Assembly: GCA_014529385.2 (NCBI GenBank)
Contig: CM043944.1
Location: 73,334,884 to 73,398,883, forward strand
Direction: 5' to 3'
DNA from: Adiantum capillus-veneris
Lineage: Eukaryota > Streptophyta > Polypodiopsida > Polypodiales > Pteridaceae
Length of the DNA stretch: 64,000 nucleotides
Shown here: piece by piece, positions 11,515-23,600 of the stretch
Position numbering within the stretch: position 1 is the first letter of the stretch
How the letters are laid out: each line of letters starts with the position of its first letter
Program-made: the position numbers and the translations under genes
The notes under the pieces: model-generated
What the model was told of the DNA's origin: nothing
Database searches by the model: none
What the model saw: only the letters and a program-made list of their open reading frames with translations

Positions 11515-11516
<2 letters not shown>

Positions 11517-11587
11517 TCTATCCCTTTTTTACCCTCTTCTAGGCTACTGGGGCGTGCATCTTCACAGATTCTGTTCATTACTAATTT

Positions 11588-11640
11588 TCTTTTTTTTCTT
11601 TTTTTTATAGCAAAACTCACAATTGTGAGTGAATTATATT
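11588..11640 (-). repeat. LINE 3'-end fragment with terminal palindrome, copy 2
   Basis: On the minus strand: a short body, then the perfect 14-bp palindrome CTCACAATTGTGAG (11,616-11,629), TTTTGCTATA and an A-rich tail (T-rich on plus, 11,588-11,606). It has the same terminus as copies 1 and 3 but almost no body, as expected of an extreme 5'-truncated insertion. Confidence 0.6.
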
Positions 11641-12172
11641 GAGCAACCCAAAAAATTACAAGGTCTTGTCCTTTTGTGAATTATAAATTCCTTCAATCGA
11701 TTAATTATCCTTTCCTCCTATTCTTTATGATAACTTCTTGTATGAGTGTGACTTTTTCTCAAGATGCAGCTTGCCATAGAATATGGTTGTGTTGGTCAAA
11801 CTCTATAGACACTTTAATAAGATTGCTAGATGGCCAATATGACATTTATTAAACCTACAAGAATACAAGTAAAGCCTTTATAAAGAAGACAAATTTACTC
11901 TCTTAAGCTATTTGTCAGATTTTACTACTTTAAGCATGTGCGGAAGGCCAAGAACCATCTTGTCTTCAAGAATGTTCTGGAAACAGTTAGTTTCACTAAG
12001 ATTATTCAAGAAAGCAAGGACGTGATGTTCGCAATTGGGAAACTGAAGAACTCTGAAGAGTGGAAGAGGGAAATTGGCACCGCTATAATGGACATACATG
12101 TTTGAATGCATGGGTTTTTTGTTCATGCTGAAGGTTGCTCCCGTTGCAGACAATCTTTACTTTGGTGTCCCT
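11641..12172. other. Spacer, possibly degenerate coding
   Basis: An 81-codon minus-strand frame (11,908-12,153) has no recognisable motif. It may belong to the same decayed unit as the zinc-knuckle fragment that follows. Confidence 0.3.
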
Positions 12173-12496
12173 CTATTGTAGTGGGGTGGCTTGGGCAATC
12201 AAATTATCTATGCCACAATGATTACACGTGAGTATTAGGATTGTAGATGTGTTTCCTTTATTGGTTTGCACTAGTGTGGCATTCGTTTGTAGTCTAATAG
12301 GACACTCAGATACACGATGTGGACCCCACACTCGTAGCATTGAAGAGGTGGTCTCTTCGCAGCGAGATTGATATTTTGGCTTATCAGCCAATGTATCATC
12401 GATGTATGTGTGGCTTCTGGAAGACACCATGGCTCGATACGAGCATGGCTTAAATTTGTAAATTTCTTGGTTATGCTGTTTTAATATATTTACCAT
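12173..12496 (-). pseudogene. Decayed CCHC zinc-knuckle fragment (Gag or LINE ORF1 type)
   Basis: Minus-strand frame with GPHRVSECPIRLQTNATL. Just upstream, in another frame, CYECG can be read, so a one-base shift separates the halves of what looks like a C-x2-C-x3-H-x4-C knuckle (CYECG...HRVSEC). Such knuckles are typical of retroelement nucleocapsid or LINE ORF1 proteins. It lies directly 3' (minus sense) of the LINE remnant at 12.6-13.6 kb. Confidence 0.4.
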
Positions 12497-12631
12497 TGTG
12501 AATTCTGTTATTAAAAAAAGGACTTTCCTAAGTATTATTGTTACACAAAGCTAGATCTATGTATTGAGAGTGTCGTCTTTTCATTTGTGACTTAGTCATT
12601 AGGAGCACCTCAAGAATTCAACCAAAAAGTT

Positions 12632-13620
12632 CTTTTTTTTTTTTAGCAAAACTCACAATTGTGAGTGATTGTATTATAATGCCACCAAGAAATATACAAA
12701 CTAGTCTCAAGCTCGAGCCGAGCCTTAAGGGATAGAAGTTGATAAGTACATAGCAGTATTACCAAAAGACCAATCCTTTACCCATCAAGGCTCGACCGGA
12801 TGGTGAGGATTGCCCAAAGCCAATCATTCAAGTCCTACCTTTTACCTACCACATAAATAATCTCCTTACTTTCTTGTACAATCTCTAAGAAGCTAGCCAT
12901 AGAGAGCTCATTATCAAAGACACGAGAGTTCCTCGCCTTCTATATATTATAGAAGAAACAATATCTGACAATTTGAGTACATATTAGAAGTGCAGAACTT
13001 TGAAACTGTTTCCCACCAAGGCACAGATCCTTCTTGAAGAACCCGACCTTCCATGTTCTTTGTATCCATCTGCATATCTTTCCTGCTAGACCTCTAATAG
13101 CCGGGCATTCCAAGAAGAGGTGGGCAAGGTCTTAGCTAGCCAATCTGCACCCTGAGCATCTATCGGATCCGATACCACGTGCATAAATATTGACGCCTAT
13201 CAATAAAGCCCCCCACAGTATCTTCCATAGAAATACTTTCATAAAATGAGGCCACTGTGGATTCCAAATGTTCTTCATGACCTCAAACCATCGAGCCTCC
13301 GACTATTTTTTCTTCCATTGCTTGTTCAAAGGGGTGAACCTCATGGGCCATTTCCAAGCTTTCCACCAAAAAATAGATTCACAGATCGGCATCATAATAT
13401 TGTCCAAGCCTCCTATAGCTCTGTTGATGAGTAGCTTTCAGTGCCATTGAGTTGAAACTGGGCAGCCACCTGGTGCACTTTTGGGATCAACCAAACTTCT
13501 TATAGAGACGCCATACATCGTGAGTTTTACCTTGCCAAATTGAGTGAGCATACCAAAGCTTTTATTCTTCTAATGAATCATTTAGTCTAGAAATAATAGG
13601 CGGGCGGTCTGGTGGTGGCA
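12632..13620 (-). pseudogene. LINE 3' remnant, second copy
   Basis: Parallel to 7,725-8,700 over about 900 bases: the same order of ACCAATCCTTTACCCATCAA, TTTACCTACCACATAAATAA, TCTTCCATGTTC-type and ATTCCAAATGTTCTTC blocks on the plus strand. Minus-strand translation keeps the zf-RVT-like remains (W..PHFMKVFLWKILWGAL) with several stops. It ends at the perfect palindrome CTCACAATTGTGAG (12,652-12,665) followed by TTTTGCTAAAAAAA on the minus strand. Confidence 0.7.
12652..12665 (-). repeat. LINE 3'-terminal palindrome, copy 3
   Basis: Perfect 14-bp palindrome CTCACAATTGTGAG next to the A-tail. Confidence 0.8.
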
Positions 13621-14454
13621 ACTCATGCTGCTCGATGGCACCCGATGGCAACTATGCAGGGTTGTTTGAGGGTAGCCTGAAGGTCAGGTGGGTCCCCTGT
13701 GACGGCTCGTCGGGATGGCCTGTGCAAGTCTTTCTCAATGAATCTGGCATCATTTGGACTCTGTGCTGTGGCTGGAACTTTTCTCCTACCTATCACAGTG
13801 CCTACCTCTATTATGATTTGTGCAGATGCGTGCTTTGTGAATGTACTCACGTGGTGATGGTCCTCGGCATGTCTACATGAACTGTGAGGAGTGATGCAAA
13901 TCCAGACTGACAAGATTTAGGCAACAAGACATCTGTGAGAGATCAATGCGACCGCTAAATATGTAAATGGCTGGACCACTGCCCACACTGTGCAAGACAA
14001 CAACATTAACTTTCAACTTTGAAAACCAAAATTTTAACGCAATGGATAATGTAGATAACAGCTACAGCAATATAGGAGATAAAGAGACAAGAGGTCGAGA
14101 TGGTATTGAGAGAGCTGGAGAGGCAGAGTTCCTCCCCTACGCGCTACTAGCCCCTCAATGGGTGTTCCTTTCGGTATTTCTTTCCTTTATTTAAAGAGTT
14201 ACAGTACAATGCTCATGAGGGATGGTGCTTTCGAAAGTCGTTGATAGTCTCTCCTTTGTAGGTTTTTGCTCTCTTAATTCCGTGGGCCGTTCTCAGTTTT
14301 CAGTTGGCCCATGTGGCCTAGTTGTATCAGTTTTTTCATGTTCTTAGAACTTGCCCTTGAGGTTCACTTTGTATCAGTCTTCACAGGTTCGTACTTGCTT
14401 CTCAAGATCATCGCCATTTGGGCATCCTAAGGGAATTTAAAGTGATAGAAATCA

Positions 14455-14456
<2 letters not shown>
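13621..14456. other. Spacer downstream of the HERPUD-like gene
   Basis: Higher GC than its surroundings near 13,600-13,900, but no recognisable protein. It may include distal 3' UTR or decayed repeat. Confidence 0.3.

Positions 14457-14489
<33 letters not shown>
14457..14489. repeat. (GA)n microsatellite
   Basis: About 16 GA units, downstream of the HERPUD-like gene. Confidence 0.95.
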
Positions 14490-14493
<4 letters not shown>

Positions 14494-14876
14494 CCGAAAT
14501 AAGGAGAGAAGTTAAGGAGTAAGTAAACAGGGTACACAATGAAATGTCAAAGATGCCATACGAGAAAAGAGCAAAACAAGGGAGAATCTCGTACAAAGGA
14601 CGTGTAAGTGCAGGACCAGTCCAGAGACAGACAAAACAATGGTCACCAGTCTTTTAGTTAGCAGACAGTATATTAAAATTCAAAAGACCCAGCTCCATAG
14701 GTCTGGTGTTAAAAAGCACCAACTGTGATATACTTTGCTTGATCAAAACTTGTGCTTAAAACAAACAGCACAGTAAGCTTCCCACCCCTTTTTAGCTTTC
14801 TGTGAGCTAACAGATACAAGTGGTATACACCTTTCAAGATTTCACTCCCGTTTGTTTGATAAATCTTCTGAGAATT

Positions 14877-15133
14877 TCAATCCATATGCTGATGGAACCC
14901 TGGAAGAAGCGAAGTCACAAACCCTACAACTATCATTTGCACCTCCTTGAGAATACCCCACCATGTGGCCCCTTGAACTGGCGGAGCCTGTGGTTGCACA
15001 CGATCACCCCCCATGTTAGCAGGACCACCTCCTTCAACAGGAGGAGCTGCATGGTTGTCCGCAGCAGCTATTGCATCGCCTTCTTGTCCAGGGACATCTG
15101 CTGCCGCAATCCCACCTTGCCCAAGACCTCTCT
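14877..15133 (-). CDS. HERPUD-like gene, exon 5 and stop
   Basis: Acceptor ATTTTGCAG|AGAG; ends with GFVTSLLPGFHQHMD and TGA at 14,879-14,877. The C-terminal hydrophobic segment is the strongest family signature. Confidence 0.88.
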
Positions 15134-18100
15134 CTGCAAAATTCATTTTTTTTAGTCAAAATAATGAGAAAAGTGGATTTATTCCAAAAAATTGACGTCT
15201 ATACCAGGATTTATAGCTAAAATGCCAATTTATGAGTGCGTAAATAAAGGTCTAACGAATATATAGCCGGATATTTCCAATTTAAACCGGAAAATTTATA
15301 CTACGAACCGGGATATGGGAGCACTAGCTCTTCTTACCAGAATGGTAACACTCATTGCCATTGATCAAATCACATGATTCCACATATCGTACCTGCTGGC
15401 ACTGCTCGCGCAGGCTGCTGTTGCTGAGGCGGCATCATTGCCCGCTGCGCACTTTGTGAAATCCAGCGCAGAAGAGGACTGAGTGCTCCTGTTTGATACC
15501 TGCGACTCACATGACCCATCATGGTAAGCTGCCATCATGCCTCATATAAGAATCAAGAAGTGGGTGCATTGGGTACTTACAAGTAGGCAAGACCTGCAAG
15601 AAAGAGCAGCAGAAACAATCGATCCCTAGATCCATCTTGGTTGAAAATGAAAACTACTACCGCTAGCTTCAGGATGAGCAGCAGATCTATTTGCAAGGCC
15701 ACATGAAACCTTCGAACAATTTGTCTGTGCCCATCTGGCAAATGTGGCTGGCCAGCCTGAGCAACCACAGGAGGAGGAATGTTCAGCCCACCACCTTGAG
15801 GAGGTCCCATAGCTGCAGGCTCGTGTGCTTGGGCTGGAATTGCACGATCAACAGGTTCGGATGACGAAGATGATGTGGCATTTCCAGCTACGGGTGTGCT
15901 CCTAGAAATAACATTAACAAGTTGTAGAACATTATTAACATTTAAGAGCACTATCACCAATAAGCACACTGCTTTCCTGCCAAGCTTAAACAGAAGATAC
16001 ACCACTCTACAACTCATAAGCACTTCAACAAGCATCTAGGTCACCCAAAGAAGCCTGCCTACTCTCAACCAAGACAAGTTCTCCCAAAAAAATGGGCCTC
16101 TTTCGGCAGTGCAGATAGAAAATCTAAACAATCCTTAACAAGCACATGTACCCTCTCCATAGAGCATAATTTGATTTAGCAATAAACATGAAATTTTTCA
16201 TCAAAAATGAAGCAACAAATAAGACATGTTAGCTAGTTCTTAGAGACAGTATGTGTGCAGGTGTAATCCATGTCTTTCTCATGCAGAGCTGCTACATATT
16301 CTGTTCGAGGACCCGATTCCTCTCCCTGTGTGAGAGGTGAATGGATGGGATATCCGGGTCATTTTAGAAGGTTGGTAAATGATCTATATCAAACTATGAT
16401 CACCAAACCAGTGTCACCCGTGAATATCATGTGACATTATCCGCTCTCCTGCCTCTGCTACCTGTTCCAATGCCTCGAAAGCTGTGACAGGTTTAGCGTT
16501 AGGGTTTCTGCATCGAGATCAAAGACGCAAACTGATCAGTCCATTTGTCAATCACAGGATTCTATCTCACTAGGAAAGGTGGTCCATTCCTAACTCTTGG
16601 TCAAGGTCAAAAACCCTCTCTCTAGAGAGAACTGATTTTCTCTCTAAACCCAAAATTTCTGAGTTTTTCTCCTAGTAGATTCTCTCTCTAAACCCGAATT
16701 TCTGATTTTCTCTCCTAGTAGATTCTCTCTAAAAACAGAATCTCTCTCTCTTTAGATCTTTCTCTCTTCCCTCTTTTGATTTTATGAAAGTGATTTTCTC
16801 TCTTCCCGTTACACAGAGAGTTCTTAAAATTCCACAGGGCCAGATTTTTGTAGGTGGCTGCTTTCTTGACACAAGGTGCATGTGTGCATGCATGCACTGT
16901 GTTTGTGTTTGTTTTTGAAAGATGTGATCAAGTTGTCACGTGCACATGGCTCTATGTGCCACGTGGACATGCTTCATCGACTTCCAGAGCCAGTTTTTCC
17001 CTATTCCTAAAAAGGAGTGTCTAGAATCCTAGGAGGATTAGTATCAGCAATTTTGTGAGCCTGTTCGCAAGACCTGCATGTCCGGACGAGTCCATTGGTT
17101 AGGTTTTCCAGTTTTGAAACCCTCTTGCATAAATGGTTTGTGCACTATATCAAGGTAATTGGTTGCTCATTGGACGTTGTTTGAGAACTTTGGCAAGGCA
17201 AAAAGAATGGACTAATCAAGAGTTCAAAATAATCCGCAGAAAAGACTATTGATACTTTTTGAAAGATGGATACTTGTGGAAGCATCGAAAACAAAGAAAT
17301 GGAATGCCGTTGAGAGTTATGAATGATAAGGGCACTCAAAAGGAGCTTATCAAAAAGTTTCATGAGTCTTTATGTTGGACACAAAGGTGCATGCGCCACA
17401 GTTACTAAAATCAAAGAGAAGTATTGGTGTGGAAAGGTATGTATAAAGATGTATCTCACTTTATGGAGTCTTGTGAAACCTTTAAATGTATTCAAATGTA
17501 CGTCATTGTGATCGGTTTCACCCTACTTACCCATTGGCCATGCATTATAAGTAGGTTGTATCTAGTGACAATGGTGTTGGGCTTATGGAAAATGAGATAC
17601 ATGTGCTTGCACGAGTAGACTTGACTAATCAGGTTGAAGGTCGTGCTCTAAGAACAAAAGGCACGGAAGGATATGTAAGTTCCTCTTGAATTATGTGATT
17701 AGCTGTTATGGCAGTGTTGGGAAAATAACAGCAAACATGGTGTCTTCCCGCGAAGGGAGCAAAATTGCGGTCTTTTGGATCCAGAGTGGGAGCCAATTTC
17801 TTCCTGCTTTCCTCTTCAAAGAGTAAGTGTTTGGATCTAGATGGGGGGGGGGGGGGGGGGGGGGCAATTTCTTCCAACTTTCTTCCTTAGAGAGCAATGT
17901 GTAATAGGCTTTATAGAGAGCTATGTATAATAAGCTTTCTTCCTTTGAGAGCAATGTGTAATAGCCAAATTCTTCCACCTTTCTTCTTTAAAAAGCAGTG
18001 TGTAACACGCTTGGACACTACTCCAAGCGAGAAATCAATAGCAACACACGAACAAAAACTGTAAATAACTGAACTTAGAGAGAGAAAGAGAGAGAGAGAG

Positions 18101-20603
18101 AGAGTCGACACGAAGCGGCGGAGTTCCGCTTCCAAATGACCTTGCCTCGTTACAGGCTTGGACACTCCAAGCGAGAAATCGATAGCAACACACGAACAAA
18201 AACTACAAAATCGTTGAACTTTGACGAGAGAGAGAGAGAGAAAGAGAGAGAGAAATGAAATTAAATGATATATTAACATCTTCAAAAGGCCAAAATGACC
18301 TATGACCAAGCCGTTGCAACATAGTGAATTTGATACCATGTCCAGAATCAAAAAGAACTGAAACAAAATACAATGTGTAGTACAATGAAAGAAGGGGGGA
18401 AGAGATCCATCCTCATCTGCATTCTGGATGGAGAGAGAGAGAGAGAGAGAGAGAGACGCCCCTTCCCGTATTTCTTCATTATTATGCTCGCAAAAATACA
18501 ACTCACCGAGGGTCCTTTGCTCTCAGACTCTACGTCCAAGTGCTCTCCAGAGTGAGGCCCCAGGGGCACTTATAAACAATACAAGGGATGCCTAAAAGCA
18601 GAGCCCCAAAAGCATTAATCCCCAAAGCATATGCTCACAAAAGCTAGCACTGAAATCAGCCATCGTAATTTGTGGAAATCCGTACAGCCTGCCACGTGGC
18701 ATCCTCAACGCAAAACATGGAAAATTATGTACAATATGCCACGTCGTCATCCATACGTATTGCCACATCAACATGTCAACGTGTTTTATGGAAATCGTCC
18801 TTAGAGTTCAAGCCTTGGGATTTTTAGGGTTAGGCCCCTTGGCCGGTGCTCAGAAGTTCTTTAGGTTGGTGGGTTTAGCTTCTCTTGTCCACTCAACCAT
18901 TTCTCTTCCAGATGGGTGTGCCATGTCATCACTTTGTGACATGCCCCCAAAGGCTGGCGCCCCTACAGTATTTCTTTCTTGATTGGTACAACTGCCAAGG
19001 GTCCAACTCTCCGCAACTCTGCATGCAAATGCTCTACCAAAGAGTGGCCCAAGTGCTCCTTATAAACAGTACAAGGGATCCTAAAAGCTGAGCCCCAAAA
19101 GCATCAGGTCTAAAAGCAATCCCTCCAAAAGCTCAACCCTCCAAACGCTTGCGCAAAAAACTGCCTTCATTCACTCCGTACAGCCGTGCCACATCAGCAC
19201 CATCAGCCCAAAGCGTGGAACATCCAAACAACCAATGCCACACGAACTTTTTCACTAAAAACTGGTTTTTCAACCACGTCATCAATTTTTAATGCTCCTT
19301 TTGTCACATGCACATATAACTCTATGTGCATGTGGACAAGTTGTAACTCCTACTTCTAGGGTTTAGAACAACCTTGAAAGTGTTCTAGCACCTTTGTGAG
19401 TCTATACGTAGGACGTGCATGTTCAGGCACTTTAGATTGCATACCCTCTGATTGCACATGCGCACAGCCAATGTCAGCTAGGTGTAGGCATTGGGGAGTG
19501 TTCCCATAGCATAGTATCAGTACCTAGCCTAGGTAGTGAGTTGCATATGAAGCCCTCTTATAATGAGTTTAATAACTTGCTTATAATTGACTTTCGTGCC
19601 AGCATTATCAAAAAGTCGTGGGGCTCCTACACAACCCTGCTCGACCCAACCTCTTTTGCCAATATAGGTGACCCTAGGGTCACCTCTCCAACCATATCAA
19701 TACCAGCAGTAGTACCAACAGCACCTCAATACCTCTAGCGTTTTGTCTAGCAGCAGCCAGCCCATAGTACACATCAGCCTCGGGCGTTTTTGGCCAGCAC
19801 GACCTCTTCAGCACCATCAGCGTTTTGTTCCAGATCAGCCACAACATAAATCAGCCTCCCGCACATCATCAAAGCCAGCATTTGTAATAGGCTTGGACAC
19901 TCCAAGCCGGAGATCTACAGCAACACGCGTGAGGGAAACTCGAACCGACTCGAGTCTAGCACTCTCAGATTCGTAAATCTACTTCCCAAACTCTGGATCC
20001 GGCTCGCTTTTTCTCCTCCGAGATCAAAACATGAAACACATTACCTTTGAAGTCTCGGCGCTCGAAACGCTACTAGGTTCTCGAAAAGCAATTCCCCGGA
20101 AGAGATCGCGTCGCATAGAATGTTCTCTTCCAACTACACACTAAAGAGGTGTGCTCTTCTCTCGGGTTCCTTCTCGTAAATCAGCACCATCTATGACGTC
20201 TATGGGCTGGAAACAGAGAAAAAACAGCAGCTTTCCGCAATGGAAACACTCTCTGTAGGCACTTCTTCGCGATGGGACTCGCCTACTGCATCTTGGCAAC
20301 ATCTTTTAGATTTACACACCTCTGCTGCTTCACAGAGGTCTAGGGAATACATATACGGCTAGTATGTCTCCGGGCTGGCCACCCACTACACTGTCCGGAC
20401 GCCCACTTCTAGGCCAGCCGCCCACCTTGTCCGGGCGCCCTCATATTTCCTTTTTATGCTGGGTCGTGGGGGCTTTGCCATGCACTGCTCCACCTTCCCC
20501 TTGGGCACCTATATATGGGGCCAGGGGGGTACTCACTTCTCAGTCTGACATACGGTTGTACTGGTCTCTTGCTCTAGTAGTCAATTCTTCCCCACATCTA
20601 GCT

Positions 20604-20660
<57 letters not shown>

Positions 20661-23600
20661 CAAAGCACACATGTCCAAGGCGCATCTTTCCGCATGAGGT
20701 CCTCCCTCTCAAGAAGAAGATCAGATCAGCCGACATTTTCTGCAAATCTGCCAGTGTTTTGCAAAAACCAGGCACGCAATGGAAGTTGGTGTTTTTTTGT
20801 CGCGGAGGACCCCACCTCCACCTACGTTGTTGCTCCCACACCTGGCGATCACCTTTTGGCAATCAGAGCTGGCTCTTTTGGGCATTTTCGTCGCCGGAAA
20901 ACCCCTCCCTACAACCTGTGGGGGAGCAGGAGAGAGAGCCCACTTGCTATACTATGCAATGAAAGTGGAGAAGGGGAGATTGGCGCAGAAAGAGCACACG
21001 CAGAGAAAACGTGAGAGAGAGAGAGAGAGCTCGTTTGATTTTTGGGAAAAGCCACGCTATGTATTATTTGGGCTTCACCTTTGAGTATATGAGTAAGTGA
21101 CTAGGGGGCCATTCACACTTGGGCCCCCTCACTTATAAGTCTTTTAACTTATAAGTTAGTAAGTACAAGGCACTTAGGCCTTTATTCCCTAACAACCTCC
21201 CACCTAAAGGCAATGTACCTTGGGAGATCAAAGAATCAGCTAACTATGATACAACAGCTGATCATGCACTTACTCATCCAACACCCATCATCTGACGGCA
21301 ATATGCAAACCGCTCTGCTGGAAGACTCTTGGTCAAAAGATCTGCAGGATTGTCATCTGTGCACCTTGACAAGTGTAATGCTCTTGTCATCAAGCACACT
21401 CCTGATAAAATGATACTTCACCTCTATGTGCTTTGTCTTGGCATGAAAAACAGGATTCCTTGCAAGCATAATAGCACTCTGACTATCACAGTGTAGCACA
21501 GGAACCGGTGACTTAATGCCAAGCTCTTCTACCAAACGCATGAGCCACAAAGCTTCTTTGCATGCCTCAGTGGCAGCCACATACTCAGCCTCAGTGGTAG
21601 ACAAAGCAACACATTTTTGCAGTCTAGAAATCCAAGAAACTGCACCTCCTGTGAATGTAAACACATATCCAGAGGTAGACTTCCTGCAATCTGGATGTCC
21701 AGCAAACTCTGCATCTATAAAGCCATGCACAGATGTCTCACTCTTCCCAAAACAAATGCACAAGTCTTTAGTGCCTTTCAAGTATCTCAAAATACACTTC
21801 ACTGCTTCCCAATGCTTTTTGCCAGGATTGCTCATGTACCTGCTTACCACTCCCACCGCAAATGCAATGTCCGGACGTGTAGCAACCATAGCATACATCA
21901 AACTGCCAACGGCTGATGCATAAGGAATCTTGGCCATTTCAGCCCGCATATCATCTGTGTTTGGGCAGTCATGTGCAGTCAGTTTTACATATGGAGGCAG
22001 CGGAGTACCAAGTGCCTTTCCCCCATCCATATGAAAACGATGTAGCACCTTATTAACATAATCTCGTTGAGATAGATACAGACGCCTGTTGAGTCTATCT
22101 CGAGAGATACGCATGCCCAAAATATGATTAGCATTACCAAGATCCTTCATGTCAAAGCGATTCTTTAAGCTTTGCTGTAGTGCATCCAACTCCGTGACAT
22201 TGTTACCCGCAATAAGCATGTCATCAACATACAAAATCAGCAATAGAAGAGATCCATCACTTGCCGTTTTGATATACAAACAGTGATCAGAATTACTTCT
22301 TTTGTATCCTTGAGACCTCAAGAATGTATCAAACTTGTGATACCATGCACGGGGAGACTGTTTCAAACCATACAAGCTCTTCAAGAGTTTACATACTTTC
22401 TTCTCTTGCCCCGTTGACACAAAACCTTCTGGCTGCATCATATAGATCATCTCAAGCAAATCGCCATGCAAAAACGCTGTTTTGACATCCATTTGCTTTA
22501 ACTCCATATCTTCAGAAGCAACCAGGCCTAAAACAAGACGTAATGTGGCAAGCTTTACAACAGGAGAAAAAATCTCATCAAAATCAACACCATGCTTTTG
22601 CCTGTACCCTTTAGCAACCAAACGTGCCTTGTACTTAGAAGAAGCATCAGATGTGACCTTGGTCTTGTAAACCCATTTACATGGCAGAGCCTTATGCCCT
22701 TTAGGCAAATCAACCAAGTCCCATGTATGGTTTTTCTCCAAAGACTGCATTTCCGAAACCATTGCTTTGAACCATTTCTTACTGTCTTCACGTTGCATAG
22801 CCTCTTTATAGCAAGACGGCTCACCACAATCAGTAAGCATGACATAGTCCAAAGACGGTTCATATCTATCGGGGGGCCTTGTCACCCGAGTAGACCTACG
22901 CACCCAATGATCCATAACAGGTGGATTTTCAGCCTGTAAACCATCAAAAACAGCAGGCTGTTCAGCCGGTTGCATCGCAACAACGGGCGGTCTAGGAGCA
23001 TCAACCTGTTCCTCTACCTGTGGTGCATCAATGGCAACTTGTTGGGACTGATTTTCAGCAGCTAATGGCTGATTTTCAGCACCATTTTCAGCATGTAAAG
23101 GCTGCTGAACATTGGGCCTTCTTGGCTGTCCATATGTAACATCTTCACAAAAAACAACCCGGCGCACTTCCTCGACCTTTGTGGGCTGTTTGTGCATGCA
23201 ATTCTCATTGAAGATGACATCATTGCTGCGTATGATTTTCCGTAATGCGGGATCCCATAATCTATACCCCATTTCACCATCCTCACCATATCCTAGGAAA
23301 ATGCATTTATGAGACTTTGGTTCTAGTTTGGTGCGCAGTTCACTCCGGATGTGAACATAGGCCTCACAACCAAACACTCTTAAATGTGCATATGAGGGTG
23401 GCTTGCCAGACCACACCTCCTCAGGCACCTTTCCACCCAAAGCCTTGCTAGGTGAGCGATTAATCAAGTGAATAGCTGTTTGCACAGCTTCTGCCCAAAA
23501 ACCATGAGGTAATGCAGCATGTGACAGCATACTCCGAACTTTCTCTTGGATAGTCCGGTTCAACCTCTCTGCAACTCCATTCTGAGAGGGATTAAAAGGA

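Noticed and set aside
14820-15155. 111-codon plus-strand frame opposite exon 5
   Set aside because: Antisense shadow of the HERPUD-like exon, which has splice sites, phase and family motifs.
20364-21014. 216-codon plus-strand frame
   Set aside because: Runs across an LTR fragment, a CT/GT microsatellite and the end of the copia LTR; it crosses an insertion boundary, so it cannot be one gene.
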